Source of the DNA: Stenotrophomonas lactitubi
GTDB lineage: Bacteria > Pseudomonadota > Gammaproteobacteria > Xanthomonadales > Xanthomonadaceae
Reading direction: 5' to 3'
Length of the DNA: 64,000 nucleotides
NCBI RefSeq assembly: GCF_002803515.1
Contig: NZ_PHQX01000002.1
Location: 310,001 to 374,000 of the forward strand
Positions 51,701 through 60,660 of this stretch are shown piece by piece (within the stretch, counting starts at the first letter, position 1; each line of letters opens with the position of its first letter). The notes beneath the pieces are model-generated. The model was not told the origin of the DNA and searched no databases. It worked only from the letters and a program-made list of their open reading frames with translations. The position numbers were made by a program, and so were the translations under genes.

Positions 51701-54475
51701 ATGCCAAACAACATCGATACCCGTAACCTGGACGCAACCGCCGGCGCGGTGTTTTTCGCCGTCGGACGCGGCACCGAAGGTGGCGGATCGTCGTACCACC
51801 TCAGCATCGCCGGCATCACCAAGGGACTGGATGAGCCGAAGTGGGGCACGGTCAGCGCGGTGGCCGCCAACAGTGGCTATTCGCTGGGGACCATCCAGGT
51901 CGACTTCGGCCAGCGTGGCAAATGGCCGCTGGGCGCCACCGAAGAGCGTGCGCTGAAGCCCGGCGAGACGACCTACGTGGACGCGGTCATCCAGCAGGCC
52001 AGCAGCTACGCCAAGGCGCACCATCTGCCCTTCACCAGCGACCGCGCCGACCTGCGTGCGGACCTGCTCAGCCACGGCGACGGCGAGGGCAAGCGCTCCT
52101 CGATCCGCTTCATCGATGTCCCGACCCGCGACAGCATCAACGCTTGGGCCGGGTCGCCCGAAGGCAAGCAGTGGATCCACACCCACGTGGACTACCCGCA
52201 GGTGCGCAACGCCACCCGCATCGCCATGACCATGCTGGACAAGCACGGTAGTGGCATTGCAGAAGACAAGCGTTTCGAAGCGATCGCGCTGATCGCCAAG
52301 TCCGCCAACCAGTTGCCGGGGACACTGCCGCAGCTGGAAGCGGTACTGAAGCGGGGCGGCGACTACCAGGACCTGCGCGACAAGGCGGCCGAGATCCGCC
52401 AGGACAAGAAATACTATGCCGGCCTGGCGGCCGCTGACGTCGCCGCTGGCTATGAAGAGGCCTATCCCCGCCACTCGGCGGAGATGGATCGCGCGCATCT
52501 GAAAGTGGGTCGCCGCGACTTCGCGCCGGCCAACGAAGGCAACGATCCCGATATCCGCGTAGCGCTGGAACAGGCGCGCTCGCACAAGAACGGTGGCGCT
52601 GGCCCGCAGGTGCTGAAAGAGGGTTCTACCGGCCGCGCGGTGGAGAAGCTGGAGCACAACCTGCATGCCTTGGGTTACGGCGGTGCAGGCGCCCAGGCGA
52701 TCCACCCTGATCGCCAGTTCGATGCCAGCACCCGGCAGGCCGTCGAAGCCTTCCAGCGCGACCACCGTCTGAATCCGGTCGATGGCAAGGTGGGGCCTGC
52801 GACGCTGGGTGCGATCGACCGCGAGGCGCGCGCGCTGCAACGTGACATGGCCGCGCTGGGCCTGACCGATGCGCATGGCAAAGCGATCACCGCCGATGGC
52901 TACCTGGGGGCTGGCAGCCAGCACGCCATCAATGTGTTCCAGCAGCAGCACCATCTGCCGGCCACCGGCATGGCCGACGCACAGACGCGCCGCGCCATCG
53001 ATGCCGAGGCCGCACAGCATCGCCCTGCTGCGCCTTCGCCTGCCGCCCCGGCAGCCCCGGCAGCCCCGACTGCGCCGGCAGCACCGACGAGGGCTGCGCC
53101 ACCCGCAGCGCAGCAGCACACCGGTCCTGCCGGCGCCGCAGCGCCCGGTGGCGGGCGCATTTCCGTGGTGGAACCCTTCGGCAACGGCAGCAGCAACCGC
53201 GTCCTTCGCCATGGCATCAGCGGCGAGGACGCGTTCCGCGAGCTGAAGATCCACCATCCCAAAACCAATGCCGCCGCCGTGCGCGCCGGCGATGCCAGCA
53301 AGGTTGACCGCACCGCGGACATGGTTGACGGCGAACTGGAGGCCGTGCGCAAGCGCGAGGACATCAACGGCATTCCGCTGGTGCAGAAGGACCTGATCCT
53401 GACTGACCGTGCCGGCGGGCGCAGCCTGATGATTCCCAGTCCGGTGGCTGGCTACGTCAAGCTCAACAACGACGGCACCAATTCCATCAGCATCTACAGC
53501 CATCCGGTCGGCGATGCCCGCCGTGAGCTGGTGGGCCAGGTGTTGCACGGCGCTGTCGGCTCCATCCCGTACAAGACCGGCGATTTCGTCGAGTACGGTG
53601 CGCCGCTGGTGCGCCAGTCCGATGTGGGATCGCCCGGCGCGGTGCACGCGCATATCGAAGTGGAGCCGGCGCAGTTCCGGCGCTACCTCGGCGACATGCT
53701 CAACGACCGCATCACCCTCGGTGGCAAGGTGCAAGCGCAGGGGCCCGAAGCCGCGCAGGCCGCACGCACCACGCAGCAGGCGCCGATGGCCGATGGCATG
53801 CTGGTGAAGGGCGAACGCGGTGACGAGGTCAAGGCGCTGCAGGGCAAGCTGGCAGCACTGGGCCACGTGGGCGCCGACGGCAAGCCGCTGGCGACCGATG
53901 GCATCTACGGCAAGGACACCTTTGCGGCGGTCAAGCAGTTCCAGGCCAACAACGGCCTCGAGCAGGATGGCAAGGCCGGCCGCCAGACCCTGGGCCGATT
54001 GGATGACCCGGCCGCAGTGAAGGCCGCAGGTCAGCCTGCTGCGCCGGCAAAGGCGGAGCCGACCGCACCGGCAGCTCCCAGCATGCGTGACCCTTCGCAT
54101 GCCGAGAATCCGCGCTTCAACCAGGCGCTGGAGAAACTGCAGGTGCTGCAACAGCAGCGCGTGCAGGCCGGGCTCTGCCCGCTGTTCGCCAACGCGCAGG
54201 AAACCGAACGTGCTGCGGGCCAGCTGGCCTACGAGAGCAAGGTCGCCGGCATGCGCCAGATCGACCACGTGGTCGCGCGCCCGGATGGCAGCGGTCTGTT
54301 CGCCGTGCAGGGCAACGTCGGCGACCCGGCCGCGCAGCGCACCTTCGTCGACAGACGACAGGCCGTGTCGCAGTCGGTCGAGGCCAGCACCCGCCAGACC
54401 GAGGAACTGGATATCCAGTTCAACCAGCGCGTGCAGGAACAGCAGCAGGAGCAGGTGAAGGGGCGCGCGCAGTAA
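51701..54475 (+). CDS. Putative T4SS peptidoglycan-hydrolase effector (X-Tfe)
   Basis: A 924-residue multidomain protein. Residues 1-290 form an N-terminal region with lysozyme-like features (SGYSLGTIQVDFGQRGKWP). Peptidoglycan-binding domains follow at about 305-375 and 378-440, then a Pro/Ala linker. About 484-680 resembles M23 LytM peptidases (SIYSHPVGDARRELVGQVLH and an H-x-H in VHAHIEVEP). A third peptidoglycan-binding domain covers about 701-767 (GERGDEVKALQGKLAALGHV). Residues 806-924 are XVIPCD-like (MRQIDHVVARPDGSGLFAVQ, GNVGDPAAQRT) with a Gln-rich tail. No signal peptide is seen, as expected for a T4SS substrate. LprI-type proteins sit directly upstream. Confidence 0.82.
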   Translation: MPNNIDTRNLDATAGAVFFAVGRGTEGGGSSYHLSIAGITKGLDEPKWGTVSAVAANSGYSLGTIQVDFGQRGKWPLGATEERALKPGETTYVDAVIQQASSYAKAHHLPFTSDRADLRADLLSHGDGEGKRSSIRFIDVPTRDSINAWAGSPEGKQWIHTHVDYPQVRNATRIAMTMLDKHGSGIAEDKRFEAIALIAKSANQLPGTLPQLEAVLKRGGDYQDLRDKAAEIRQDKKYYAGLAAADVAAGYEEAYPRHSAEMDRAHLKVGRRDFAPANEGNDPDIRVALEQARSHKNGGAGPQVLKEGSTGRAVEKLEHNLHALGYGGAGAQAIHPDRQFDASTRQAVEAFQRDHRLNPVDGKVGPATLGAIDREARALQRDMAALGLTDAHGKAITADGYLGAGSQHAINVFQQQHHLPATGMADAQTRRAIDAEAAQHRPAAPSPAAPAAPAAPTAPAAPTRAAPPAAQQHTGPAGAAAPGGGRISVVEPFGNGSSNRVLRHGISGEDAFRELKIHHPKTNAAAVRAGDASKVDRTADMVDGELEAVRKREDINGIPLVQKDLILTDRAGGRSLMIPSPVAGYVKLNNDGTNSISIYSHPVGDARRELVGQVLHGAVGSIPYKTGDFVEYGAPLVRQSDVGSPGAVHAHIEVEPAQFRRYLGDMLNDRITLGGKVQAQGPEAAQAARTTQQAPMADGMLVKGERGDEVKALQGKLAALGHVGADGKPLATDGIYGKDTFAAVKQFQANNGLEQDGKAGRQTLGRLDDPAAVKAAGQPAAPAKAEPTAPAAPSMRDPSHAENPRFNQALEKLQVLQQQRVQAGLCPLFANAQETERAAGQLAYESKVAGMRQIDHVVARPDGSGLFAVQGNVGDPAAQRTFVDRRQAVSQSVEASTRQTEELDIQFNQRVQEQQQEQVKGRAQ

Positions 54476-54610
54476 GGTCGCCGCGGTGGGTTCCCGGGGC
54501 CGGTCTTACGCCGGCTCCGGGCAGAACTCCGGGCCCGCCGTCGCCGTTCAGCCCGGCGGTGTAAACTATTGATCTCACTGGCAATGCCAGTCTCCACGAT
54601 CAACCGCCCG

Positions 54611-55615
54611 ATGACGTCCGCCACCGCCCGTTACGCTGATTCCCTGCGCCTGTCCGTCGCCCCGATGATGGACTGGACCGACCGCCATTGCCGGGTGTTC
54701 CACCGCCTGCTGGCGCCGGGTGCGCGGCTGTACACCGAAATGGTGCACGCCAACGCGGTGATCCACGGTGATCGCCAGCGCCTGCTTGGTTTCGACGCCA
54801 GCGAACAACCGCTGGCGCTGCAGCTCGGTGGCAGCGATCCGGCCCTGTTGGCACAGGCCGCGCGCATCGCCGCCGAGTGGGGCTATGACGAGGTCAATCT
54901 CAACTGCGGCTGCCCGTCCGACCGCGTGCAGGCCGGCCGTTTCGGTGCCTGCCTGATGCGCGAGCCGGTGCTGGTGGCCGAGTGCGTATCGGCCATGGTC
55001 GAGGCGGTGGACATCCCGGTGACGGTGAAGTGCCGCCTGGGCGTGGACGAGGACGACAACTACGACGTATTCGCCAGCTTCGTCGACCGCCAGGTCGATG
55101 CCGGTGCCGCGATGGTGGTGGTGCACGCCCGCAATGCCTGGTTGAAGGGCCTGTCGCCGAAGGAGAACCGCGAGGTTCCTCCGCTGAAGTACGACTGGGC
55201 CTATCGGCTGAAGCAGGAGCGCCCGGCGCTGCCGGTGGTGCTCAATGGCGGCCTGGCCAGCATCGAGGCGGTGCAGGCGCAGGCCGCGCACGTCGATGGC
55301 GTGATGCTCGGCCGCGCGGCCTACCACGACCCCTATCTGCTGCATCAGCTGGAGGCCCTGCACACCGGCGCGCCGCTGCGACCGCGCGGCGAACTGCTGC
55401 GCGCCCTGCGTCCTTACATCGAAGCCCGCCTGGGCGAGGGCCTGGCCCTGAAGCACATCACCCGCCACATCCTTGGCCTGTTCCACGGCCAACCCGGTGG
55501 CCGCGCATTCCGCCAGGTACTGAGCGAGGGCGCACACCGCCCGGGCGCCGGCTGGGCCCTGATCGAGCAGGCGCTGGAAGTGACCGATCGTGGCGCTGAT
55601 CGCGCTGCAGCGTGA
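54611..55615 (+). CDS. dusA: tRNA-dihydrouridine synthase A
   Basis: A 334-residue FMN enzyme that reduces U20/U20a in tRNA. LSVAPMMDWTDRHCRVFHRL opens the TIM barrel, and NLNCGCPSDRVQAGRFGACL includes the catalytic Cys114. VHARNAWLKGLSPKENREVP is the DusA signature. The ATG at 54611 was chosen; an upstream ATG at 54587 is possible. The 135 bp before it have G+C-rich hairpins that may end the effector transcript. Confidence 0.94.
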   Translation: MTSATARYADSLRLSVAPMMDWTDRHCRVFHRLLAPGARLYTEMVHANAVIHGDRQRLLGFDASEQPLALQLGGSDPALLAQAARIAAEWGYDEVNLNCGCPSDRVQAGRFGACLMREPVLVAECVSAMVEAVDIPVTVKCRLGVDEDDNYDVFASFVDRQVDAGAAMVVVHARNAWLKGLSPKENREVPPLKYDWAYRLKQERPALPVVLNGGLASIEAVQAQAAHVDGVMLGRAAYHDPYLLHQLEALHTGAPLRPRGELLRALRPYIEARLGEGLALKHITRHILGLFHGQPGGRAFRQVLSEGAHRPGAGWALIEQALEVTDRGADRAAA

Positions 55616-55791
55616 TCGTCGTCACATTCCTGACTTGACAAGCGGAGCGGATTCGTTCCGAATGTTCACTTAGCTGAACGACACGACGGAGCATCCCGAA
55701 AAGTTCAGACCGGATTCACCGCCCGAAACCAAGAATTTGCAAAAGATTTGTAAAACGCCGGGTTCCATTCCGGTGCCCGGATTTACGACTT

Positions 55792-55820
55792 TTGAACGAA
55801 TCGCCGTGCTCGGCTAGGAT
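55792..55820 (+). promoter_or_regulatory. Sigma70-type promoter, possibly giving a leaderless mRNA
   Basis: TTGAAC, a 17-bp spacer and TAGGAT (55815-55820). The expected start, about 7 bp past the -10, falls at 55827 or 55828, the ATG of the following gene. No ribosome site precedes that ATG. The 55616-55791 stretch is A+T-richer and may hold regulator sites for phoPQ. Confidence 0.6.
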
Positions 55821-55827
55821 CGCATCG

Positions 55828-56196
55828 ATGTCTTCCGCTCCCTTCCACCGCTGTTTTGCCTTGGCCACCTGTGTGGTCCTGGCGGCTGCCCCGCTGTCTT
55901 CGGCGCTGGCGCAGGACCCGCAGCGGGAGCAGGGGCGCGCTGAAATGATGGAGCGCGGTGGCCGGGCGGCCAACAACGAGCGCTCGCTGTCCGATGCCGT
56001 GCGCCGCGTGCAGCGGACCACCGGCGGCCACATCCTGGGCGCCGAGCGGGTGCCGTTCGATGGTCGTGACATCAACCGGGTCAAATACATGGACGACCGC
56101 GGTCGGGTCCGCTACATGGACGACCCCGCCCCGGCAAGTTCACAGCCGCGCACGCCGCGGTCGGATATGTCATCACTACGCGGCGATAACCCCTGA
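55828..56196 (+). CDS. Small periplasmic protein encoded ahead of phoP
   Basis: A 122-residue protein with a signal peptide (CFALATCVVLAAAPLSSALA-Q). The mature part contains SDAVRRVQRTTGGHILGAER and VPFDGRDINRVKYMDDRGR, a beta-hairpin pattern like PepSY-domain proteins. It precedes phoP by 72 bp and is probably in the same operon, so it may modulate PhoQ in the periplasm; that is inferred from position alone. The ATG coincides with the predicted transcript start. Confidence 0.75.
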   Translation: MSSAPFHRCFALATCVVLAAAPLSSALAQDPQREQGRAEMMERGGRAANNERSLSDAVRRVQRTTGGHILGAERVPFDGRDINRVKYMDDRGRVRYMDDPAPASSQPRTPRSDMSSLRGDNP

Positions 56197-56268
56197 ACAG
56201 GGATAGTTGTCGCTATCAACCCGTACCCACAGGCCTCCGGGCCGCACCCAGCACACTAGGGAGAGTTC

Positions 56269-56952
56269 ATGCGTATCCTTCTGGTCGAAGACGAAGCCCC
56301 GCTGCGTGAGACCCTGGCAGCCCGGCTCAAGCGCGAAGGTTTTGCCGTCGATGCAGCGCAGGACGGCGAAGAAGGCCTGTACATGGGCCGCGAAGTACCG
56401 TTCGACGTCGGCATCATCGACCTTGGCCTGCCCAAGATGTCGGGCATGGAGCTGATCAAGGCCCTGCGCGACGAAGGCAAGAAGTTCCCGGTGCTGATCC
56501 TGACCGCGCGTTCGAGCTGGCAGGACAAGGTCGAGGGCCTGAAGCAGGGCGCCGACGATTACCTGGTCAAGCCGTTCCATGTGGAAGAGCTGCTGGCCCG
56601 CGTCAACGCGCTGCTGCGCCGCGCCGCAGGCTGGAGCAAGCCGACCCTGGAATGCGGCCCGGTTGCCCTGGATCTGGCAGCGCAGACCGTCAGCGTGGCC
56701 GGCAGCAATGTCGACCTCACCAGCTACGAGTACAAGGTGCTGGAGTACCTGATGATGCATGCCGGTGAACTGGTCTCCAAGGCCGACCTCACCGAGCACA
56801 TCTACCAGCAGGACTTCGATCGTGACTCGAACGTGCTGGAAGTGTTCATCGGCCGCCTGCGCAAGAAGCTGGACCCGGATGGCGAACTGAAGCCGATCGA
56901 GACCGTGCGCGGTCGTGGTTACCGTTTCGCGATTCCACGCAACGAGGGCTGA
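56269..56952 (+). CDS. phoP: Response regulator PhoP
   Basis: A 227-residue OmpR/PhoB-type regulator. The receiver has Asp51 (DVGIIDLGLPKMSG), Thr79 and Lys101 (YLVKPFH). The winged-helix domain ends VFIGRLRKKLD and VRGRGYRFAIP. With PhoQ it senses low Mg2+ and cationic peptides and controls outer-membrane changes; in S. maltophilia this affects polymyxin and drug susceptibility. It is 22 bp upstream of phoQ. Confidence 0.92.
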   Translation: MRILLVEDEAPLRETLAARLKREGFAVDAAQDGEEGLYMGREVPFDVGIIDLGLPKMSGMELIKALRDEGKKFPVLILTARSSWQDKVEGLKQGADDYLVKPFHVEELLARVNALLRRAAGWSKPTLECGPVALDLAAQTVSVAGSNVDLTSYEYKVLEYLMMHAGELVSKADLTEHIYQQDFDRDSNVLEVFIGRLRKKLDPDGELKPIETVRGRGYRFAIPRNEG

Positions 56953-56974
56953 GGCCTTCAGCAGGCGATAAACG

Positions 56975-58399
56975 ATGTCCGGCCGTCTGTGGTTCTTCCG
57001 ACGCTGGCGGCCGCGCTCTCTGCAGGCGCGCCAGATGTTCGCCGCGTCCGTGGGTCTGGTCGCGTTCCTGGCGCTGGCCGGTTACGCGCTCGATGCCGCC
57101 TTCGCCGACACGGCGAAGGCGAACCTGCGTGAGCGCCTGAAGAACTACGCCACCTCCTACGCGGCCGGCATCGACTTCACCCGCGATCGCTCGCTGTACA
57201 TCCGTGAGCAGCCGCCGGATCCGCGTTTCGACGTGCCCGGCAGCGGCCTGTACCTGCAGGTGGTGATGCCCGACGGCAAGGGCAATTCAATGTCCGCCGA
57301 AGGCCCGATGCTGCCCACCGTCGGTGGCGGCCTGCTGGCCCCGCGCCAGGAAGTGTTCGAAGGCCCGCTGCCGATGATCCAGATCGACGGCAGCCAGGGC
57401 TCGGTGTACCGCTATGGCCTGGGCCTGGTGTGGGATGCCGACGCCGACCCCGCTACCGAATTCCCGTACACCATCTACGTGATGGAAGACTCGCGCGCGC
57501 TGGGTGCACAGCTGCGCGTGTTCCGCAGCCGGGTCTGGTTCTACCTGGGCGGCATCGGCCTGATCCTGCTGCTGCTGCAGACGGTCATCCTGCAGTGGAG
57601 CCTGCGTCCGTTGCGGCGGGTGATCACCGAGCTGACCAAGGTCCAGCGCGGCGAGACCGAGCGCATGAGCGAGCGCCACCCGCGCGAGCTGGAGCCGTTG
57701 ACCGACAGCATCAATGCCTTCATCGAGGGCGAGCGTGAGAACCTCGAGCGGCAGCGCAATACCCTGGCCGACCTGGCGCACAGCCTGAAGACGCCGATCG
57801 CGGTGCTGCGCACGCAGATGGACAGCGGTGCCGGTGATGGCGCGCTGCGCGAAGAGCTGGACGTGCAGCTGCAGCGCATGAACAACCTGGTGTCCTACCA
57901 GCTGGCACGTGCGGCCTCGTCGGGCCACAAGCTGTTCTCGGCACCGTTGCCGATCGAATCCAACGCCGAGGAAATCGTTCGCGGCCTGGAGAAGGTCTAT
58001 GCGTCGAAGGGCGTGCTGTGCGAATTCGACATCGACCCGGCCGCACGCTTCCACGGCGAACCGGGTGACCTGCAGGAACTGCTGGGCAACCTGCTGGAGA
58101 ACGCGTTCAAGTGGGCCAAGCGCCGCGTGCTGCTGACCGCGCAGCCGCTGCCGGCGCCGAACGCGCGTCGCGCCGGTCTGCTGCTGGCGGTGGATGACGA
58201 TGGCCCGGGCATCGCCCCGGAAGACATCGGCAAGGTGCTGCAGCGTGGCGTGCGCGGCGACGAGCGCGTGCAGGGCCACGGCATCGGTCTGTCGATCGTG
58301 CAGGACCTGATCAAGGATTACCGCGGCGAGCTGCAGGTGTCCCGTTCCAGTGAACTGGGTGGCGCCCGTTTCGAAGTGCAGCTGCCGCCGGGGCCGTAA
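56975..58399 (+). CDS. phoQ: Sensor histidine kinase PhoQ
   Basis: A 474-residue kinase. It has helix 1 (FAASVGLVAFLALAGYALDA), a periplasmic domain of about 160 residues, and helix 2 (VWFYLGGIGLILLLLQTVIL). A HAMP-like linker is followed by the H-box LADLAHSLKTPIAVL with His269, the N-box LLGNLLENAFKWA, and G-boxes DDGPGIA and GHGIGLSIV. The PhoQ-type name follows from the pair and from H-box similarity. It is followed by GTAG palindromes. Confidence 0.92.
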   Translation: MSGRLWFFRRWRPRSLQARQMFAASVGLVAFLALAGYALDAAFADTAKANLRERLKNYATSYAAGIDFTRDRSLYIREQPPDPRFDVPGSGLYLQVVMPDGKGNSMSAEGPMLPTVGGGLLAPRQEVFEGPLPMIQIDGSQGSVYRYGLGLVWDADADPATEFPYTIYVMEDSRALGAQLRVFRSRVWFYLGGIGLILLLLQTVILQWSLRPLRRVITELTKVQRGETERMSERHPRELEPLTDSINAFIEGERENLERQRNTLADLAHSLKTPIAVLRTQMDSGAGDGALREELDVQLQRMNNLVSYQLARAASSGHKLFSAPLPIESNAEEIVRGLEKVYASKGVLCEFDIDPAARFHGEPGDLQELLGNLLENAFKWAKRRVLLTAQPLPAPNARRAGLLLAVDDDGPGIAPEDIGKVLQRGVRGDERVQGHGIGLSIVQDLIKDYRGELQVSRSSELGGARFEVQLPPGP

Positions 58400-58445
58400 G
58401 CCTCCGCAATCGGTACTGCCCGCCACTGGCCGACGCCTTCAAACG

Positions 58446-58521
58446 GTAGTGCCGGCCGCTGGCCGGCAACCTCATGATCTTCGGTGGCATCGCCAGGTTG
58501 CCGGCCAGCGGCCGGCACTAC
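58446..58521. repeat. Inverted pair of SMAG/GTAG palindromes
   Basis: Elements at 58446-58468 and 58499-58521 (inverted) with CCGGCC-GCT-GGCCGG arms. The second copy supplies the TAG stop codon of the minus-strand mtfA gene through its GTAG head, so the repeat overlaps the end of a coding sequence. The pair lies between convergent phoQ and mtfA and may terminate both. Confidence 0.9.
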
Positions 58522-59309
58522 CGTATTTCGATCACCGGCGGCTCGCCGTAGAACCGCTTGAGATGCGCAGCCACTTCCGGCAACGCTTCCGCCAGCAGAT
58601 CCGGCGCAGAGAAGTGGTACTCGCTGGCCACCGCAAAAAACTCTTCCGGTGCTTCCGCCGCGTAGGGATCGATCAGCGTTTCCACGCCTGCATCCACCTG
58701 CGCACAGAACGCGTCGTACGATTTCTGGAAGTCCGCAGCCCACTCGCGTTGCCATGCACGCGGCAACGGCGGCGTGCCGTCCATCGCACCGTCCAGCCCA
58801 TCCAGCTTGTGCACCATCTCATGTACGGCCACGCAGTAGCCCTCATGCGGTGCCGCCAGGTCGGCCTGCACATCGGCCCACGACAGAATCAACGGGCCGC
58901 TGTCCCACGACTCGCCGATCAGCTCGTCATCCCACTCGTGCAGTACCCCGGCGGCATCCATGTGGCTGCGATGCACGCGGAACGCATCGGGGTAGACGAT
59001 CAGCTGCGACCAACCCTCCAGCCCCACTTCGCCGAACTCCAGCAGCGGCAGGCAGCACAGTGCGGCCAGCAACACGCCATCGGCCGGCTGCAGTTGCAGG
59101 TCGCCGATCGGTGAGATGGTCTTCTCATGCAGGAAGCGCGTGGTCAACGCGCGCAGGCGTGTACGCCGTTCGTTGTCCAGGCCGCGTAACCATGCTGCGC
59201 GGTGGCAGGCATCGTTCCAGTGTGCGTCTTCAATCGGCCGCGGCGTGGGCCGCAGCCACTGCAGCAACGACTTGATCAGCGGAACATACCCGGCAGGTAG
59301 CTGTGCCAC
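58518..59309 (-). CDS. mtfA: Zinc-dependent peptidase MtfA
   Basis: A 263-residue soluble metallopeptidase. The zinc motif is HEMVH (163-167), followed by KLDGLDGAMDG and a downstream EEFFAVASEYHF with the third ligand. In E. coli MtfA binds Mlc and affects PTS glucose uptake. The start is GTG at 59309, overlapping the preceding small gene by 34 bp; a shorter start is possible. The stop codon is the TAG of a GTAG repeat, which may have altered the C-terminus. Confidence 0.88.
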   Translation of the reverse strand: MAQLPAGYVPLIKSLLQWLRPTPRPIEDAHWNDACHRAAWLRGLDNERRTRLRALTTRFLHEKTISPIGDLQLQPADGVLLAALCCLPLLEFGEVGLEGWSQLIVYPDAFRVHRSHMDAAGVLHEWDDELIGESWDSGPLILSWADVQADLAAPHEGYCVAVHEMVHKLDGLDGAMDGTPPLPRAWQREWAADFQKSYDAFCAQVDAGVETLIDPYAAEAPEEFFAVASEYHFSAPDLLAEALPEVAAHLKRFYGEPPVIEIR

Positions 59310-59551
59310 TTCGGTGCGCGGATGCGCTGCAGTACATCGTCGTCACCACCGCCACCGCTGCTGGTGGTAGCAGCCGGGCGCACCGGTGCCGGCTTGGCGG
59401 CGGCTGCGGCCGGCGCGCTGGTCGGTGTGCGCTGCGAAGCCGCATCGCTTGCCGAATAGACGCAGGCGCCACGGCTGTCATCAAGCGCTGCTGTGGCAGA
59501 CGCCGCGAAGGGCATCGTCAGCAGGATCAGGCAATGGGCATAACGGCGCAT
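59276..59551 (-). CDS. Small secreted protein of unknown function
   Basis: A 91-residue protein with a signal peptide (MRRYAHCLILLTMPFAASA-T). The mature part has a Pro/Ala/Ser/Gly-rich low-complexity middle, a GGGGDDD run and a C-terminus of WHSYLPGMFR. I do not recognise the family. A further ATG at 59560 would add MSS. It overlaps the start of mtfA on the same strand and is probably co-transcribed. Confidence 0.6.
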   Translation of the reverse strand: MRRYAHCLILLTMPFAASATAALDDSRGACVYSASDAASQRTPTSAPAAAAAKPAPVRPAATTSSGGGGDDDVLQRIRAPKWHSYLPGMFR

Positions 59552-59694
59552 TGACGACATCCACGTTAAGGGAGGGTGAGCTCTCGATTCTAGCCCGAAC
59601 CCGGCGCCAGATTGGAAGCCCGCCGGAACCGGGCCTGGCGGGCGTCGCTGGCGGCTTTCCCGCATAATTCCGTTCTGACCTTGTGGAAGCTGCC

Positions 59695-60660
59695 GTGGAC
59701 GATCGCCAACTGCTGGCCAAACTCGCTGCCGGTCGCCTGTCCGGCGACGCCCTGGCCCGTGAGCTGGGCCAGACCCGGGCCGCCATTTGGAAGCGTATTC
59801 AAGGGCTTAGGGCCGCCGGTGTCGAGGTGGAAGGGCGCGCAGGCGAGGGCTACGGGCTGACCCGGCCGGTCGATCTGCTGGAGGCCAAGACCATCCGCGC
59901 CGGCCTGCCCAAGGACGCCGCCGCGCTGCTGCACGACCTGCAGGTGGCCTGGACGGTGGACTCCACCAACGCCGAATTGCTGCGGTGCAGCGCGCCCCAG
60001 CGCGGTGTCAGCGTCCTGCTGGCCGAGCGCCAGACCGGTGGCCGTGGCCGTCGTGGCCGCACCTGGGCCTCGCCATTGGCGGCGCATGTGTATCTGTCGG
60101 TGCTGCGTCTGTTCGAGGGTGGCCTGGGCCGGCTGGCGGGCCTGAGCCTGGTCGCTGGCGTCGCCGTGGCCGAAGCGCTGCATGACCTGGGCTACGCGCA
60201 GGCGCAGCTGAAATGGCCGAACGATGTGCTGGTGGATGGCCGCAAGCTGGTCGGCCTGCTGGCCGAGGGCGGTGGCGAGTACGCCGGCCCGGCGCGCGCC
60301 GTGATCGGTATCGGCATCAACGTACACATGCCGCCGGCCTTCGCCGAACAGATCACCCAGCCCTGGGTGGACCTGGACACGCTGGCCGGCGCATCGGTGG
60401 ATCGCAACACGGTGGTGGCCGCGGTGCTGGCACGCCTGCTGCCGGCGCTGGAAGAATTCGATCGCGAAGGGCTGGCGCCGTTCCTGCCGCGCTATGCAGC
60501 GTTCGACATGCTGGCCGGTCGCGAAGTGCGCGTGCAGCTGGATGGACAGTGGCAGCACGGTACCGCGCTCGGTCTGGCCGACGATGGCGCGCTGCGCGTT
60601 GACATCGATGGCCGCGAGCGCCTGCTGCATGCCGGCGAAGTCAGTGTGAGAAAAGCATGA
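59695..60660 (+). CDS. birA: Biotin-protein ligase / biotin operon repressor BirA
   Basis: A 321-residue bifunctional enzyme. An N-terminal winged helix (GDALARELGQTRAAIWKRIQ) is followed by the ligase domain with the adenylate loop TGGRGRRGRTW and KWPNDVLVDGRK, then a C-terminal SH3-like domain. It biotinylates BCCP and, with the DNA-binding domain, can repress biotin genes. GTG at 59695 with GGAA upstream is preferred over GTG at 59683. It overlaps coaX by ATGA. Confidence 0.93.
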   Translation: MDDRQLLAKLAAGRLSGDALARELGQTRAAIWKRIQGLRAAGVEVEGRAGEGYGLTRPVDLLEAKTIRAGLPKDAAALLHDLQVAWTVDSTNAELLRCSAPQRGVSVLLAERQTGGRGRRGRTWASPLAAHVYLSVLRLFEGGLGRLAGLSLVAGVAVAEALHDLGYAQAQLKWPNDVLVDGRKLVGLLAEGGGEYAGPARAVIGIGINVHMPPAFAEQITQPWVDLDTLAGASVDRNTVVAAVLARLLPALEEFDREGLAPFLPRYAAFDMLAGREVRVQLDGQWQHGTALGLADDGALRVDIDGRERLLHAGEVSVRKA

